Assembly: GCA_900110595.1 (NCBI GenBank)
Contig: FOEZ01000008.1
Coordinates: 62,001-126,000, forward strand
Direction of reading: 5' to 3'
From: Arthrobacter sp. OV608
GTDB lineage: Bacteria; Actinomycetota; Actinomycetes; Actinomycetales; Micrococcaceae
DNA: 64,000 nucleotides
Shown here: one piece after another, positions 25,081 to 35,359 of the stretch
Layout: the number at the start of each line of letters is the position of its first letter
Position numbering within the stretch: position 1 is the first letter of the stretch
Made by a program: the position numbers and the translations under genes
Notes under the pieces: model-generated
Told to the model about the DNA's origin: nothing
Databases searched by the model: none
The model's input: only the letters and a program-made list of their open reading frames with translations

Positions 25081-28000
25081 GCTTCACGCACCTTCACGTC
25101 TCCACCGCATTCAGCGCCCATTATGGAGTGTCCTGGCCCGAGGAACTGGCGCAGGTGGCTGCTGCTGACGGTGCCACCGCGCTCGCCTGCACTGACCGGG
25201 ACGGCCTGTACGGGACCATCAAGCACCTCAAGGCGTGTATGGCCGCCGGCCTTGACCCCATCGTGGGGGTGGACCTTGCGGTCTATGACGACGACGGTGA
25301 TCACCGCACGCAGCTGGCAGGTCGTGTGGTGGTGCTCGCCCGCGGCAACAACAACGGTGCCGGCTACCGCGCGCTGTGCCGGCTGGTTTCCGACGCCCAT
25401 GCCCGCACTTCGGGAAAATCCGGGGGAGTTGTACCGGTGGCCGTGACCCGTGCCGAACTTGCCTCCCGCACCCTGGATCCCCAAACCCTTAAACCCGTGC
25501 TGATGGTGCTGATAGGCCCGGATTCCGACGTCGGCCGGGCCATGGGCGGGCGGCGTTACCTGCGCCCGCGCACCCTTTTCAAGCAGTGGCTGGACGCCAT
25601 GCCCGCTGGAACTGTGGTAGCCGAGATCGTGTCCCAGCTCAGCGCCCCGGGGTCCCCCCTGAGCACGGCACACGCCGTCCGGATGCTCAAACTCGCCGAA
25701 GAAAACAGCATCCCGGCAATCCTCACCAACGCGGTCCGGTATTGCGCGGAGGACGGAGCGGCAACCGCAGACGTCCTGGATTCAGCCCGGACCCTGAAAT
25801 CCCTTCCGGAACTGGCCCTGGAACCACTGCTGCAACCCAACGGCCAGGCCTGGCTGAAATCCGCGCGGCAAATGCTTCAGCTGGGGAAGGAAATCATCTC
25901 CGCTGCCGGTTACGGGGCAGAAGACCTCAACAGGCTCATGGCACAGACAGAGGCGCTCGCCGATGTGTGCAGGATCGATCCTGTCACCGACATGGGATGG
26001 AAGAAGCCTGTAGTGCCTGAAGCGGCGGTCATCGGGATCAGCCAGGATCCGCATGTGGAACTGGTGCAGCGCTGCCAGGCCGGGGTTGGCAGGAGATTCC
26101 CAGGAATTGCCGGCACCAGCGAAAAGGAAATGCTCCACCGTCTTGACCACGAGCTGGGCATCATCCAGAACCTGGGGTTCTCCTCCTACTTCCTCACCGT
26201 GGCGGAGGTTTCGAGGATGATCCAGGACATGGGGGTGCGGGCAGCCGCCAGGGGCTCCGGAGCCTCCAGCCTGGTCAACTACCTCATAGACGTCAGCCAG
26301 GTAAATCCGCTGCAGCACGACCTCATCTTCGAACGGTTCCTCTCCCAGGACCGGGCCACCTTGCCGGATATTGATATAGACGTCGAGAGCGCCGAACGGC
26401 ATAACGTGTACCACCGGATTTTCGAGCGCTTTGGCAAAGAACGCGTCACGCTGATGAGCATGCAGAACGGCTACCGGGCACGAGGTGCCGTCCGGGACGC
26501 GGGCCTTGCCCTGGGGATGGATGAGGGGGACGTAGGGGACATCGCCAAGCAATTGTGGCGGTTCTCAGCTTCGAAGTTCCGTGAGGCGCTGCAGGAGAAG
26601 CCCGAGTTGAGGGAATTTGCCGGCCGGGTGGAACAGCGCGATTCCCATGGCAACCAGCAGCTTGACCTGCTGGTGGACCTGACCGAACGCCTGGACCGGT
26701 TGCCCCGGCACATCTCCATGCATCCATGCGGGGTGATCCTGGGGGATGCCACCCTGCTGGACCGCACCCCTGTCCAGCCCAGCGGGCTTGGACTGCCCAT
26801 GAGCCAGTTCGACAAGCACGACATGGATCCCATGGGCATGCTCAAGCTCGACGTCCTGGGGGTCAGGATGCAAAGCGCCATGGCCTTTGCCGTTCGGGAA
26901 ATCATCCGCATCCATCCCTCCAAAAAGGAAGTGGTGGCTGCCGGCGGCCATCCCACCGGAAGGGACGGGGCCGGGCCCGATTTCATTGCAGAGAACGGGC
27001 GCATCGACCTGAACGCCATCCCCTTGGATGATGAGCCCACCTTTGAACTCATCCGAAGCACCCACACCTTGGGCTGCTTCCAGATCGAGTCCCCCGGGCA
27101 GCGTGAGCTGATCGGCAAGATGGCGCCGCGGGAGTTCAATGACCTCATCATCGATATTTCCCTGTTCCGTCCCGGGCCCATGAAATCGGACATGGTGCGG
27201 CCCTTCCTGGAGCACCGGCACGGGTTTGCACCGGAGGTTTATCCGCACCCCCTCCTGAAGCCGGTACTCCAGGAAACCCACGGCGTGACGGTGTTCCACG
27301 AACAAATCCTGCGCACTCTCGATGTCATGACCGGGTGCGGGCTTGCGAAGGCCGATGAATTCCGCCGTGCCCTCAGCAGCGAGGTTGGGGAATTCCGGGT
27401 GGAGGAGTACTTCCGGAAGCATGCCAGGGAAAAGAACTTCTCACCCGACGTCGTAGACAAGGTCTGGCAGACCCTGAAGTCCTTTGCCAGCTTCGGTTTT
27501 TGCAAAGCCCACGGCGCGGCCTTCGCCGTCCCCACGTACCAGTCAGCCTGGCTGAAGGCGCACCACCCGGAAGCGTTCCTTGCCGGCCTGTGGGAGCACG
27601 ATCCCGGCATGTACCCCAAGCGGCTTCTCGTGGCGGAGGCAAGAAGGCTCGGCATCCCCATCCTTCCGCTGGACATCAACCGCAGCAAAGGGGAGTACCG
27701 GGTGGAGCGCATCCTGCACGGACCTGATGCCGGGAAGCTCGGAATCCGGCTGAGCCTGAACGGGATCTATGGGCTGTCCGGCACCGAACTGAAAAGGATA
27801 GTTGCCGGCCAGCCCTACGACTCCCTCGCAGACCTCCGTGCGCGCTCGCGGCTGAGCAAGCCAAGCATCAAACGGCTGGCCCAGCTGGGTGCGTTTGATT
27901 CCCTCCACCGGGAGGCAGGCGGAATGGCCAACCGGGCTGACCTGGTCCAGCACCTGCAACGGCTGCAAAATGCAGGTACCGGGCGGAAGGGCATCGAACT

Positions 28001-28565
28001 GGTCGAGGGGCAGCTGTCCCTTCCCTTGGGCGATGTGGAGCTGCGGAATGTAAAACCCGGATTGCCCGCACCCACCCTCGTAGAGAATGTCCGGGCAGAA
28101 CTGGACCTGATGGCCGTTGATGTCAGCAGCCACCTCATGGAAAGCCACCGCCCCACCCTGGAACGGCTGGGCGTCACAACGGCAGACAAGCTCCTTGGCC
28201 TGCGCAACGGGACTGAAGTGCTGGTGGCCGGAGTGCGGGTTGCCACCCAGACACCTCCCATGCGGGGCGGAAGGAGGGTGGTTTTCATCAGCATTGACGA
28301 CGGCACCGGTTGCGTCGATTCGGTCTTCTTCCATGAAGCCCAGGAAAATGCCGGGCTGCTCCTGTTCGGAACAAGGTTGCTGCTTATCCGCGGAACCACC
28401 AGGAGGACCGGGCCGAGGGGCATCAGCATCAGTGCCAGCATGGCCTGGGACCTCAGCCGCACGGAGACTTTGCCCTTCCCAACGCAGGCAGACCAGCCTG
28501 CCGACGTCCCGCATCCCCTGGACGGGATCAGCAGGACCCTGGCGATTACCGGTTTTAGCGGGTGA
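25077..28565 (+). CDS. dnaE2: Error-prone DNA polymerase III alpha subunit DnaE2
   Basis: 1162 aa C-family polymerase for damage-induced mutagenesis. N-terminal PHP domain (FTHLHVSTAFSAHYGVSW), polymerase core with catalytic acids in LPDIDIDVESAERH, DMDPMGMLKLDVLG and SLFRPGPMKSDM, helix-hairpin-helix region, then OB fold (VLVAGVRVATQTPPMRGGRR, FISIDDGTGCVDSVFF). Starts inside the stop of the DUF6504 gene. By family knowledge it acts with ImuA/ImuB, which are not adjacent here. The SOS-like palindrome upstream suggests LexA control. Confidence 0.95.
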   Translation: MSFTHLHVSTAFSAHYGVSWPEELAQVAAADGATALACTDRDGLYGTIKHLKACMAAGLDPIVGVDLAVYDDDGDHRTQLAGRVVVLARGNNNGAGYRALCRLVSDAHARTSGKSGGVVPVAVTRAELASRTLDPQTLKPVLMVLIGPDSDVGRAMGGRRYLRPRTLFKQWLDAMPAGTVVAEIVSQLSAPGSPLSTAHAVRMLKLAEENSIPAILTNAVRYCAEDGAATADVLDSARTLKSLPELALEPLLQPNGQAWLKSARQMLQLGKEIISAAGYGAEDLNRLMAQTEALADVCRIDPVTDMGWKKPVVPEAAVIGISQDPHVELVQRCQAGVGRRFPGIAGTSEKEMLHRLDHELGIIQNLGFSSYFLTVAEVSRMIQDMGVRAAARGSGASSLVNYLIDVSQVNPLQHDLIFERFLSQDRATLPDIDIDVESAERHNVYHRIFERFGKERVTLMSMQNGYRARGAVRDAGLALGMDEGDVGDIAKQLWRFSASKFREALQEKPELREFAGRVEQRDSHGNQQLDLLVDLTERLDRLPRHISMHPCGVILGDATLLDRTPVQPSGLGLPMSQFDKHDMDPMGMLKLDVLGVRMQSAMAFAVREIIRIHPSKKEVVAAGGHPTGRDGAGPDFIAENGRIDLNAIPLDDEPTFELIRSTHTLGCFQIESPGQRELIGKMAPREFNDLIIDISLFRPGPMKSDMVRPFLEHRHGFAPEVYPHPLLKPVLQETHGVTVFHEQILRTLDVMTGCGLAKADEFRRALSSEVGEFRVEEYFRKHAREKNFSPDVVDKVWQTLKSFASFGFCKAHGAAFAVPTYQSAWLKAHHPEAFLAGLWEHDPGMYPKRLLVAEARRLGIPILPLDINRSKGEYRVERILHGPDAGKLGIRLSLNGIYGLSGTELKRIVAGQPYDSLADLRARSRLSKPSIKRLAQLGAFDSLHREAGGMANRADLVQHLQRLQNAGTGRKGIELVEGQLSLPLGDVELRNVKPGLPAPTLVENVRAELDLMAVDVSSHLMESHRPTLERLGVTTADKLLGLRNGTEVLVAGVRVATQTPPMRGGRRVVFISIDDGTGCVDSVFFHEAQENAGLLLFGTRLLLIRGTTRRTGPRGISISASMAWDLSRTETLPFPTQADQPADVPHPLDGISRTLAITGFSG

Positions 28566-28681
28566 GGATGCCGTGTGCCGCTTTGGTCGGCCCTTCGCCG
28601 AACCGATAGCATTGACGGTGGCTGGCTGTGGTCCCCGTATGCCACAAGCTATGAAGCCTTAACTTTGAATAGGAGACACCC

Positions 28682-30691
28682 GTGTCAGATGCCCAGCAGA
28701 TCACCCTTCTCGTCGATGGCGAAGAGACCAAGGTGACTACCGGGACAACCGGTGCGGAACTCTTCTTTGAGCGCCGTGATGTTGTTGTGGCCCGCGTCGA
28801 TGGCGAGCTGAAGGACCTGGACCAGGAACTGCCCGAAGGCGCCGAGGTTGAGGGTGTCACCATCGATTCCCCGGACGGGCTTAACGTGCTCCGCCACTCC
28901 ACCGCCCACGTGATGGCACAGGCAGTCCAGCAGCTGCGCCCAGACGCCAAGCTGGGCATCGGTCCGTACATTACGGACGGCTTCTACTTCGACTTCGACG
29001 TCGCCGAGCCCTTCACCCCCGAGGACCTCAAAACCCTCGAGAAGATGATGCTCAAGATCGTCAACCAGAACCAGAAGTTTGTCCGCCGCGTCGTCTCCGA
29101 GGAGGAGGCCCGCGAGGCGATGAAGAACGAGCCCTACAAGCTCGAACTCCTGGGCAAGAAAAACGAGGCCGCCGAAGCCGGTGAGGGCGTCAACGTAGAG
29201 GTCGGTGCCGGCGACATCACCATCTACGACAACGTTGAGCGCAAGGAAGGGACCACGGTCTGGTGTGACCTCTGCCGCGGCCCGCACCTGCCCAACACCA
29301 AGATGATCTCCAACGCCTTCGCCCTCACCCGTTCGTCGTCGGCCTACTGGCTGGGAAACCAGAAGAACCAGCAGCTGCAGCGCATTTACGGGACGGCCTG
29401 GCCCACCAAGGACGCCCTCAAGGCGTACCAGGAACGCCTTGCCGAGGCCGAGCGCCGCGACCACCGCAAGCTCGGCTCCGAACTGGACCTGTTCTCCTTC
29501 CCCGACGAACTCGGCTCCGGCCTGCCCGTCTTCCACCCCAAGGGCGGCATCATCCGCAAGGAGATGGAAGACTACTCCCGGCAGCGCCACGTCGAGGCCG
29601 GCTATGAGTTCGTGTACACCCCGCACATCACCAAGGGCCACCTCTACGAAGTCTCGGGCCACCTTGACTGGTACAAGGACGGCATGTTCCCGGCCATGCA
29701 CGTGGACGCCGAGCTCAATGAGGACGGCACCGTGCGCAAGCCCGGCCAGGACTACTACCTGAAGCCGATGAACTGCCCCATGCACAACCTCATCTTCCGG
29801 TCCCGCGGGCGCTCCTACCGGGAGCTGCCGCTGCGCCTCTTCGAATTCGGGTCGGTCTACCGCTACGAGAAGTCCGGTGTGGTGCATGGCCTCACCCGTG
29901 TGCGCGGCATGACACAGGACGACGCCCACATCTACTGCACCCGCGAACAGATGAAGGACGAACTCACCAAGACCCTGACCTTCGTCCTGGACCTGCTCAA
30001 GGACTACGGGCTCAACGACTTCTACCTGGAACTGTCCACCAAGGACCCGGAAAAGTACGTCGGTGAGGACGCCGCCTGGGAGGAAGCCACCAGGACCCTC
30101 GCCGAGGTCGCGCAGGAATCCGGACTGGAGCTCGTGCCGGATCCGGGCGGGGCAGCCTTCTACGGCCCCAAGATCTCCGTCCAGGCCAAGGACGCGCTGG
30201 GCCGCACCTGGCAGATGTCCACCATCCAGCTGGACTTCAACCTGCCTGAACGCTTCGAGCTGGAATTCCAGGCCGCCGACGGCACCCGCCAGCGTCCCGT
30301 GATGATCCACCGTGCGCTTTTCGGTTCAGTGGAGCGGTTCATGGGTGTGCTCACGGAGCACTACGCCGGCGCGTTCCCGGCGTGGCTCGCACCTGTCCAG
30401 GTGGTGGGCATTCCGGTGGCGGAGACGTTCAACGAATACATGTTCGACGTCGTCGACCAGCTGAAGGCCGCGGGTATCCGTGCCGAGGTGGACACCTCCT
30501 CGGACCGGTTCCCCAAGAAGATCCGCACCGCCAGCAAGGACAAGATCCCGTTTGTGCTCATCGCCGGCGGTGATGACGCCGAGGCGGGTGCTGTCTCCTT
30601 CCGGTTCCGGGATGGCAGCCAGGACAACGGCGTGCCAGTGTCCGAGGCAGTCAAGCGGATCACGGAAGCCGTCCGGAACCGGACCAGCTAG
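28682..30691 (+). CDS. thrS: Threonyl-tRNA synthetase
   Basis: 669 aa. TGS domain (1–70), editing domain with [11 protein letters not shown] and CRGPHLPNT, class II catalytic core (motif 1 near [15 protein letters not shown], zinc Cys in [21 protein letters not shown], motif 3 [16 protein letters not shown]) and anticodon domain ([11 protein letters not shown] to the end). GTG start with AGGAG 7 nt upstream. It heads the thrS–HIT–pgsA cluster. No T-box leader is evident in the 116 bp before it. Confidence 0.98.
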   Translation: MSDAQQITLLVDGEETKVTTGTTGAELFFERRDVVVARVDGELKDLDQELPEGAEVEGVTIDSPDGLNVLRHSTAHVMAQAVQQLRPDAKLGIGPYITDGFYFDFDVAEPFTPEDLKTLEKMMLKIVNQNQKFVRRVVSEEEAREAMKNEPYKLELLGKKNEAAEAGEGVNVEVGAGDITIYDNVERKEGTTVWCDLCRGPHLPNTKMISNAFALTRSSSAYWLGNQKNQQLQRIYGTAWPTKDALKAYQERLAEAERRDHRKLGSELDLFSFPDELGSGLPVFHPKGGIIRKEMEDYSRQRHVEAGYEFVYTPHITKGHLYEVSGHLDWYKDGMFPAMHVDAELNEDGTVRKPGQDYYLKPMNCPMHNLIFRSRGRSYRELPLRLFEFGSVYRYEKSGVVHGLTRVRGMTQDDAHIYCTREQMKDELTKTLTFVLDLLKDYGLNDFYLELSTKDPEKYVGEDAAWEEATRTLAEVAQESGLELVPDPGGAAFYGPKISVQAKDALGRTWQMSTIQLDFNLPERFELEFQAADGTRQRPVMIHRALFGSVERFMGVLTEHYAGAFPAWLAPVQVVGIPVAETFNEYMFDVVDQLKAAGIRAEVDTSSDRFPKKIRTASKDKIPFVLIAGGDDAEAGAVSFRFRDGSQDNGVPVSEAVKRITEAVRNRTS

Positions 30692-30708
30692 CGGAACGGA
30701 AGAGTACG

Positions 30709-31296
30709 GTGCAGGAGAACACAGGCGCAGGATATCCGGGGGATGCCGGCGTTACCGACGACTTTGACCTCGCCGGTGTCCCGGACGCTTTCCAGCGCCT
30801 GTGGACTCCGCACCGCATGGCCTACATCAAAGGCGGCCAGCACCAGTTCAAGAACGAAAACGACTGCCCGTTCTGCGTTGGGCCTGCACGTACCGATGAG
30901 GAAGCACTCATCGTCTACCGGGGAAAGACCTGCTACGTGGTGCTGAACCTGTTTCCGTATAACCCCGGGCACCTGTTGGTCTGCCCGTACCGCCACGTCC
31001 CGGACTACACGGACCTGACGGTGGAGGAGACAGCCGAGTTCGCCGAGCTGACCCAGACCGCCATGCGGGTGCTGCGGAAGGTTTCGAATCCGGGCGGTTT
31101 CAACCTGGGGATGAACCAGGGCGTGGTGGGCGGGGCCGGCATCGCCGCGCACCTGCACCAGCACATCGTTCCCCGGTGGGGCGGCGACGGGAACTTCTTT
31201 CCCATCATCGCCCAGACCAAGGCGATCACGCAGACCCTTGATGAGGTCCGCCAGCAGGTTGCCGACGCCTGGCCCGGGGAGACGGATGCTGAATAA
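30709..31296 (+). CDS. HIT-family Ap4A phosphorylase-like protein
   Basis: 195 aa. HIT motif HLHQHIVPRW with the catalytic middle His; NENDCPFCVG and VVLNLFPYNPGHLLVCPYRHV fit the actinobacterial branch exemplified by Rv2613c, an Ap4A phosphorylase. It would break down diadenosine polyphosphates made by aminoacyl-tRNA synthetases, which fits its place after thrS (17-bp gap). GTG start; overlaps pgsA by 11 bp. Confidence 0.9.
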   Translation: MQENTGAGYPGDAGVTDDFDLAGVPDAFQRLWTPHRMAYIKGGQHQFKNENDCPFCVGPARTDEEALIVYRGKTCYVVLNLFPYNPGHLLVCPYRHVPDYTDLTVEETAEFAELTQTAMRVLRKVSNPGGFNLGMNQGVVGGAGIAAHLHQHIVPRWGGDGNFFPIIAQTKAITQTLDEVRQQVADAWPGETDAE

Positions 31297-31909
31297 GCAC
31301 GCGCGCGGGTTCTTCACGGCGCTGTTCACCCCGTTTGCCCGCTGGCTCCTGCGCATTGGCGTTTCACCCGACGCCGTCACGATCATCGGCACGGCCGGTG
31401 TGGTGGTGGGGGCCCTCGTCTTCTACCCCCTGGGCCAGCTCTGGTGGGGAACGCTGTTCATCACAGCGTTTATCTTCTCCGACGTCCTTGACGGCATCAT
31501 GGCCAGGATGCAGGCGGTGGGCGGCCGGTGGGGCAACTTCCTCGACTCCACCCTGGACAGGATCGCCGACGGTGCCCTGTTCGCGGGCCTCGCCGTATGG
31601 TTCTTCACTGGCGGAGCCAATGTTCCCATCGCGATGATGGCCACCGTCTGCCTCGTCCTGGGCATGGTGGTGTCCTATGCCAGGGCAAAAGCGGAGTCCC
31701 TTGGCTTCACCGCGAACGTCGGCATCGCCGAACGGGCGGAACGCCTGGTTTCGGTTCTGGTGGTCACCGGATTTACCGGTTTGGGGCTTCCGAGTGTGGT
31801 GTTGCTGGTGACACTTTCGCTGCTCGCCCTCGCCAGCTTCATCACGGTGGTCCAGCGCGTGGTTTCGGTCCGCCGCCAGGCTCTTGCGGAACCGTCCCCG
31901 GCGGATTAG
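31286..31909 (+). CDS. pgsA: CDP-alcohol phosphatidyltransferase, probable phosphatidylinositol-phosphate synthase
   Basis: 207 aa membrane enzyme with about six helices. The full family motif D-x2-DG-x2-AR-x8-G-x3-D-x3-D is seen starting DVLDGIMAR and ending GNFLDSTLD. In Mycobacterium the gene after thrS and the HIT gene makes phosphatidylinositol phosphate, so the same product is likely; phosphatidylglycerophosphate synthase is the alternative. ATG overlaps the HIT stop. The mannosyltransferase genes that follow in mycobacteria are absent here. Confidence 0.9.
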   Translation: MLNKHARGFFTALFTPFARWLLRIGVSPDAVTIIGTAGVVVGALVFYPLGQLWWGTLFITAFIFSDVLDGIMARMQAVGGRWGNFLDSTLDRIADGALFAGLAVWFFTGGANVPIAMMATVCLVLGMVVSYARAKAESLGFTANVGIAERAERLVSVLVVTGFTGLGLPSVVLLVTLSLLALASFITVVQRVVSVRRQALAEPSPAD

Positions 31910-31915
31910 CACGAA

Positions 31916-31946
31916 TTGAGCCGGCCGGCCGCGGTGAGACTAGTAT
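31916..31946 (+). promoter_or_regulatory. Putative promoter of pdxS
   Basis: TTGAGC (31916–31921) and TAGTAT (31941–31946), spacing 19 bp; would give a leader of about 100 nt before pdxS. Moderate match only. Confidence 0.35.
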
Positions 31947-32054
31947 TAGGACTGCCCGGTCAATGGATCCGGCAACCCGGTGTGTGTAAACATGGCATCT
32001 CCTTGCCGCCCTGCACGCCCGGCGAATGTCATCTATCTACCCATAGGGGTTTTT

Positions 32055-32981
32055 GTGTCTACACCTGATGTAAGCAACGAGGCCGGTTCGTCCGCGAACA
32101 GCGTCACGGGCAGCAGCCGCGTGAAGCGGGGCATGGCTGAGATGCTCAAGGGCGGCGTCATCATGGACGTCGTCAACGTCGAACAGGCCCGCATCGCCGA
32201 AGATGCCGGTGCTGTTGCTGTGATGGCGCTGGAACGCGTTCCGGCCGATATCCGCGCCCAGGGCGGCGTGTCCCGCATGTCCGATCCGGACATGATCGAC
32301 CAGATCATCGACGCCGTGTCCATCCCGGTCATGGCCAAGGCCCGCATCGGCCACTTCGTCGAGGCCCAGATCCTGCAGTCCCTGGGCGTGGACTACATCG
32401 ACGAGTCCGAGGTCCTGACCCCGGCCGACTACGTCAACCACATCGACAAGTGGAACTTCAAGGTTCCCTTCGTCTGCGGTGCCACCAACCTCGGAGAGGC
32501 GCTGCGCCGCATCAACGAGGGCGCGGCGATGATCCGCTCCAAGGGCGAGGCCGGCACCGGTGACGTCTCCAACGCCACCGGGCACATGCGCCAGATCCGC
32601 TCCGAAATCGCCAAGCTCGCCGCCCTGCCCGAGGACGAACTGTACGTTGCGGCCAAGGAACTGCAGGCCCCGTACGAACTGGTCAAGGAAGTCGCCGCGG
32701 CCGGCAAGCTTCCGGTGGTGCTGTTCACCGCCGGCGGCATCGCCACCCCGGCCGACGCCGCCATGATGATGCAGCTCGGCGCTGACGGCGTGTTCGTCGG
32801 CTCCGGCATCTTCAAGTCCGGCAACCCGGCCCAGCGCGCGGCCGCCGTCGTGAAGGCCACCACCTTCTACGATGACCCCGACGTCATCGCCAAGGCCTCC
32901 CGCGGCCTGGGCGAAGCCATGGTGGGCATCAACGTCGACGAGATCCCCCAGCCGCACCGCCTCGCCGAGCGCGGCTGGTAA
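32055..32981 (+). CDS. pdxS: Pyridoxal 5'-phosphate synthase lyase subunit PdxS
   Basis: 308 aa TIM barrel that builds PLP from ribose 5-phosphate, glyceraldehyde 3-phosphate and ammonia. Signatures: [27 protein letters not shown], the substrate Lys in [39 protein letters not shown] and [12 protein letters not shown] at 32055 with AGGGG upstream. Its glutaminase partner PdxT is encoded 5.8 kb away, unlike the usual adjacent pair. Confidence 0.98.
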   Translation: MSTPDVSNEAGSSANSVTGSSRVKRGMAEMLKGGVIMDVVNVEQARIAEDAGAVAVMALERVPADIRAQGGVSRMSDPDMIDQIIDAVSIPVMAKARIGHFVEAQILQSLGVDYIDESEVLTPADYVNHIDKWNFKVPFVCGATNLGEALRRINEGAAMIRSKGEAGTGDVSNATGHMRQIRSEIAKLAALPEDELYVAAKELQAPYELVKEVAAAGKLPVVLFTAGGIATPADAAMMMQLGADGVFVGSGIFKSGNPAQRAAAVVKATTFYDDPDVIAKASRGLGEAMVGINVDEIPQPHRLAERGW

Positions 32982-33184
32982 ATCGCTTCTCTGGCGCCTT
33001 TCGGGGCGCCGGGCGGCGTCATCCTCTGCGTGCTATTCCCCGCGCCCTGCTAGGCCGCTTCGCGGCGAGCATGGGCGCGGGGCCCCTTTTACGCGCGCTG
33101 CCGGACCAGCCCCGCCTGCCCTAGAGCAACAAACCGCGACGGGGGCGAGTCACCTTTGCCGAATGACTCGTCGCCTTCGCTGTT

Positions 33185-33237
33185 GAAGTACGACGCCGGT
33201 TCCTCACCTTCTTGTGGTGGGGACCGGCGTCGTACTT
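33185..33237. terminator. Long bidirectional terminator between pdxS and the M3 peptidase
   Basis: Arms GAAGTACGACGCCGGT and complement give 16 perfect pairs, extended by a near-match TCCTCACC/GGTGGGG with one bulge. T-rich on the right edge. A second small hairpin (GGCGCC-TTTCGG-GGCGCC) lies just after pdxS near 32994. The other sequence in the 280-bp gap shows nothing coding. Confidence 0.8.
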
Positions 33238-33261
33238 CTTTAAGCGGTATGGGGAGCGGGG

Positions 33262-35274
33262 CTACTCGAGGCCGCGGCGCTTTAGGAGGGGCTCTAGTTT
33301 TGCTTGGCGGCCTCGGAGGGTTCGGAAGGACTCGAGGGGGTCCCTGCTGTTTCCGCGGGACAGGAGCTCCTGCCGGAATCGTTCGCCGTTGGTCCGGGTC
33401 ATTCCGCCGTTTTCGGTGAACCAGTCCACGGTTTCGGCGTCCAGTACCTCGCTCCAGATGTAGGAGTAGTAGCCGGCCGCGTAACCCGCGCCGGCAAAAA
33501 CGTGCTGGAAGTACCCTGTCCGGTAGCGCGGCGGAACCAGTGCATGGGCGATGCCGGCGGCCGCGAGGGACTTGTCCTCGAAGGCCACTGCGTCCTCAGG
33601 CACGTCGGAGGCTCCCAGGACGTGCCAGGCCAGGTCCAGCAGGGCCGCGCCCAGGTACTCGGTGGTGGCGAAGCCTTCACCCCACAGCCGCGATTCGTTG
33701 AGTTTGTCCACGATGTCCTGCGGGAGCGGCTCCCCGGTTTTGTAGTGCTTCGCGTAGTTGGCCAGCACTTCCGGCCACATGATCCACATTTCGTTGACCT
33801 GGGACGGGTACTCCACAAAGTCGCGGGGGACAGCAGTGCCGGAGAACCTCGGATAGGTCACGTCCGAGAACAACCCGTGGAGTGCATGCCCGAATTCGTG
33901 GAACATGGTCCGCAGTTCGTCGAGGGTCAGCAGCGTGGGTTCGCCAGCCGGCGGCTTGGAGATATTTAGGTTGTTGATGACAACTGGTCTTGTTCCCAGC
34001 AGCTCCGATTGTTCCACCAGCGAATTCATCCAGGCGCCCCCGCGCTTGGACTCCCGCGTGTAGTAGTCGCCCAGGAACAGGCCCAACGCAGTGCCGTCCT
34101 CGTTCCGGACCTCCCAGACACGGACATCCGGGTGGTAGCCGGCCAGGTCCGTCCGTTCCTGGAAGGTGATGCCGTAAAGGGATGTTGCGGCGAAAAAGAC
34201 ACCGTCAGTGAGGACCCCCTCCAGCTCGAAGTATGGACGAAGTGCCTGCTCGTCCACCTCGTATTTCTCCCGCCGGACCTTTGCAGAGAAGAAGGCCCAA
34301 TCCCAGGCTTCCAAAGGGTGTCCGGCTGACTCGGCAAGGGCGGCGGCTTCACGGTCGGCGTTGCGGACTGCCGCCGGTGCCATGCGGTTCAGCAACGACT
34401 GGACCGACCCAAAATCAGGCGCGGTCTGGCGGTCCACCACCAGTTCTGCGTAGTTGGCGAAGCCCAGCAAAGCCGCCTTTTCGGCACGGAGTCCCGCCAT
34501 CGACCGGGCCAACTCCAGGACGTCGAGGTTCCCGCCGCTGCTCCCGCGGGCCACTGAGGCTTCAAAGAGCCGACGACGGATGTCCCGGTTCTCAAGGACG
34601 GCGAGGGCCGGCTGGTTGGTGGGCTGGATCAGCGTCAGGAGGAACTTCCCAGGGTGCCCCGCAGCACGGGCAGCTTCCGCGGCCCGTGCCACGTCGTCGG
34701 CAGGCATCCCGGCCAGGTCCGCCGCGTCATCAAGCAGGAGGGCTGCCGACTTCATCCCTTCCTTAACCCGCTGGCCGAACTCTGTGCCCAGCCGGGAAAG
34801 TTCCGCGTTGAGCTCCCTGAGCCGCTCCTGCCCGGCCGCGTCCAGTTGGATGCCGGACTGCCGGAATTCCTTCAGATACTCTTCCACCAGGCGCCCGGAC
34901 TCGGCATCGAGGCCGGAAGTATCGAGGGCGGCAAAGCGCTCGTACAGCGCCCGGTTCAGGAAAATCTCGTCCTGGTGGGCTGGAAAGCGGGGCGAGAGTT
35001 CCGTTTCAAGATCCCGGATGTCGTCTGTAGCATCGGCGGACACCAGGGTGAAGAAGGCGGCAGAAGCCCTTTGCAGCAACTGGCCGGACCGCTCCATCGC
35101 CACCGCCGTGTTCTCAAAGGTGGCCGGTTCGGGGTTCTCCGCAATGGCCTGGATTTCGGCCAGGTGCCCGGCGAACCCGGCCTCTGCGGCCTCCGCATAA
35201 TGCGAGGTTTGGAGGTCAGCAAAGGGAGGCAGGCCGAATGGAAGCGGACCGGGATGGAGCAGGGGGTTTGTCAT
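33262..35274 (-). CDS. M3-family metallopeptidase (peptidyl-dipeptidase Dcp-like)
   Basis: 670 aa thimet-oligopeptidase-like enzyme. Zinc motif FHEFGHALH (HExxH) with the third ligand Glu in the downstream DFVEYPSQVNEMW helix; substrate loop ARYR-type PPRYRTGYFQHVF near the C-terminus. It degrades short peptides in the cytoplasm. No signal peptide when started at the ATG at 35274, where GGAAGA precedes by 8 nt. Divergent from the CapA-like gene. Confidence 0.92.
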   Translation of the reverse strand: MTNPLLHPGPLPFGLPPFADLQTSHYAEAAEAGFAGHLAEIQAIAENPEPATFENTAVAMERSGQLLQRASAAFFTLVSADATDDIRDLETELSPRFPAHQDEIFLNRALYERFAALDTSGLDAESGRLVEEYLKEFRQSGIQLDAAGQERLRELNAELSRLGTEFGQRVKEGMKSAALLLDDAADLAGMPADDVARAAEAARAAGHPGKFLLTLIQPTNQPALAVLENRDIRRRLFEASVARGSSGGNLDVLELARSMAGLRAEKAALLGFANYAELVVDRQTAPDFGSVQSLLNRMAPAAVRNADREAAALAESAGHPLEAWDWAFFSAKVRREKYEVDEQALRPYFELEGVLTDGVFFAATSLYGITFQERTDLAGYHPDVRVWEVRNEDGTALGLFLGDYYTRESKRGGAWMNSLVEQSELLGTRPVVINNLNISKPPAGEPTLLTLDELRTMFHEFGHALHGLFSDVTYPRFSGTAVPRDFVEYPSQVNEMWIMWPEVLANYAKHYKTGEPLPQDIVDKLNESRLWGEGFATTEYLGAALLDLAWHVLGASDVPEDAVAFEDKSLAAAGIAHALVPPRYRTGYFQHVFAGAGYAAGYYSYIWSEVLDAETVDWFTENGGMTRTNGERFRQELLSRGNSRDPLESFRTLRGRQAKLEPLLKRRGLE

Positions 35275-35346
35275 GACGTAAATCTTCCACACGGGCCACG
35301 CCTTCTCAACGACCTCCAAATGCCCGTGGCGGCCGGCCACAATACC

Positions 35347-35352
35347 TACAAT
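35347..35352 (+). promoter_or_regulatory. -10 box TACAAT of the CapA-like gene
   Basis: Near-consensus -10 that ends 7 nt before the ATG at 35360 and overlaps the alternative ATG at 35351. This rules out the upstream start and points to a leaderless message. Confidence 0.6.
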
Positions 35353-35359
35353 GACGGCT

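Noticed and set aside
28566..28681. T-box or other leader before thrS
   Set aside because: Only 116 bp, without the AGGGUGGNACCGCG-like core of T-box leaders; not supported.
28685..30310. Very long antisense reading frame (541 codons) inside thrS
   Set aside because: Shadow of the high-GC codon pattern of thrS; low-complexity Val/Gly/Leu-rich translation and no ribosome site.
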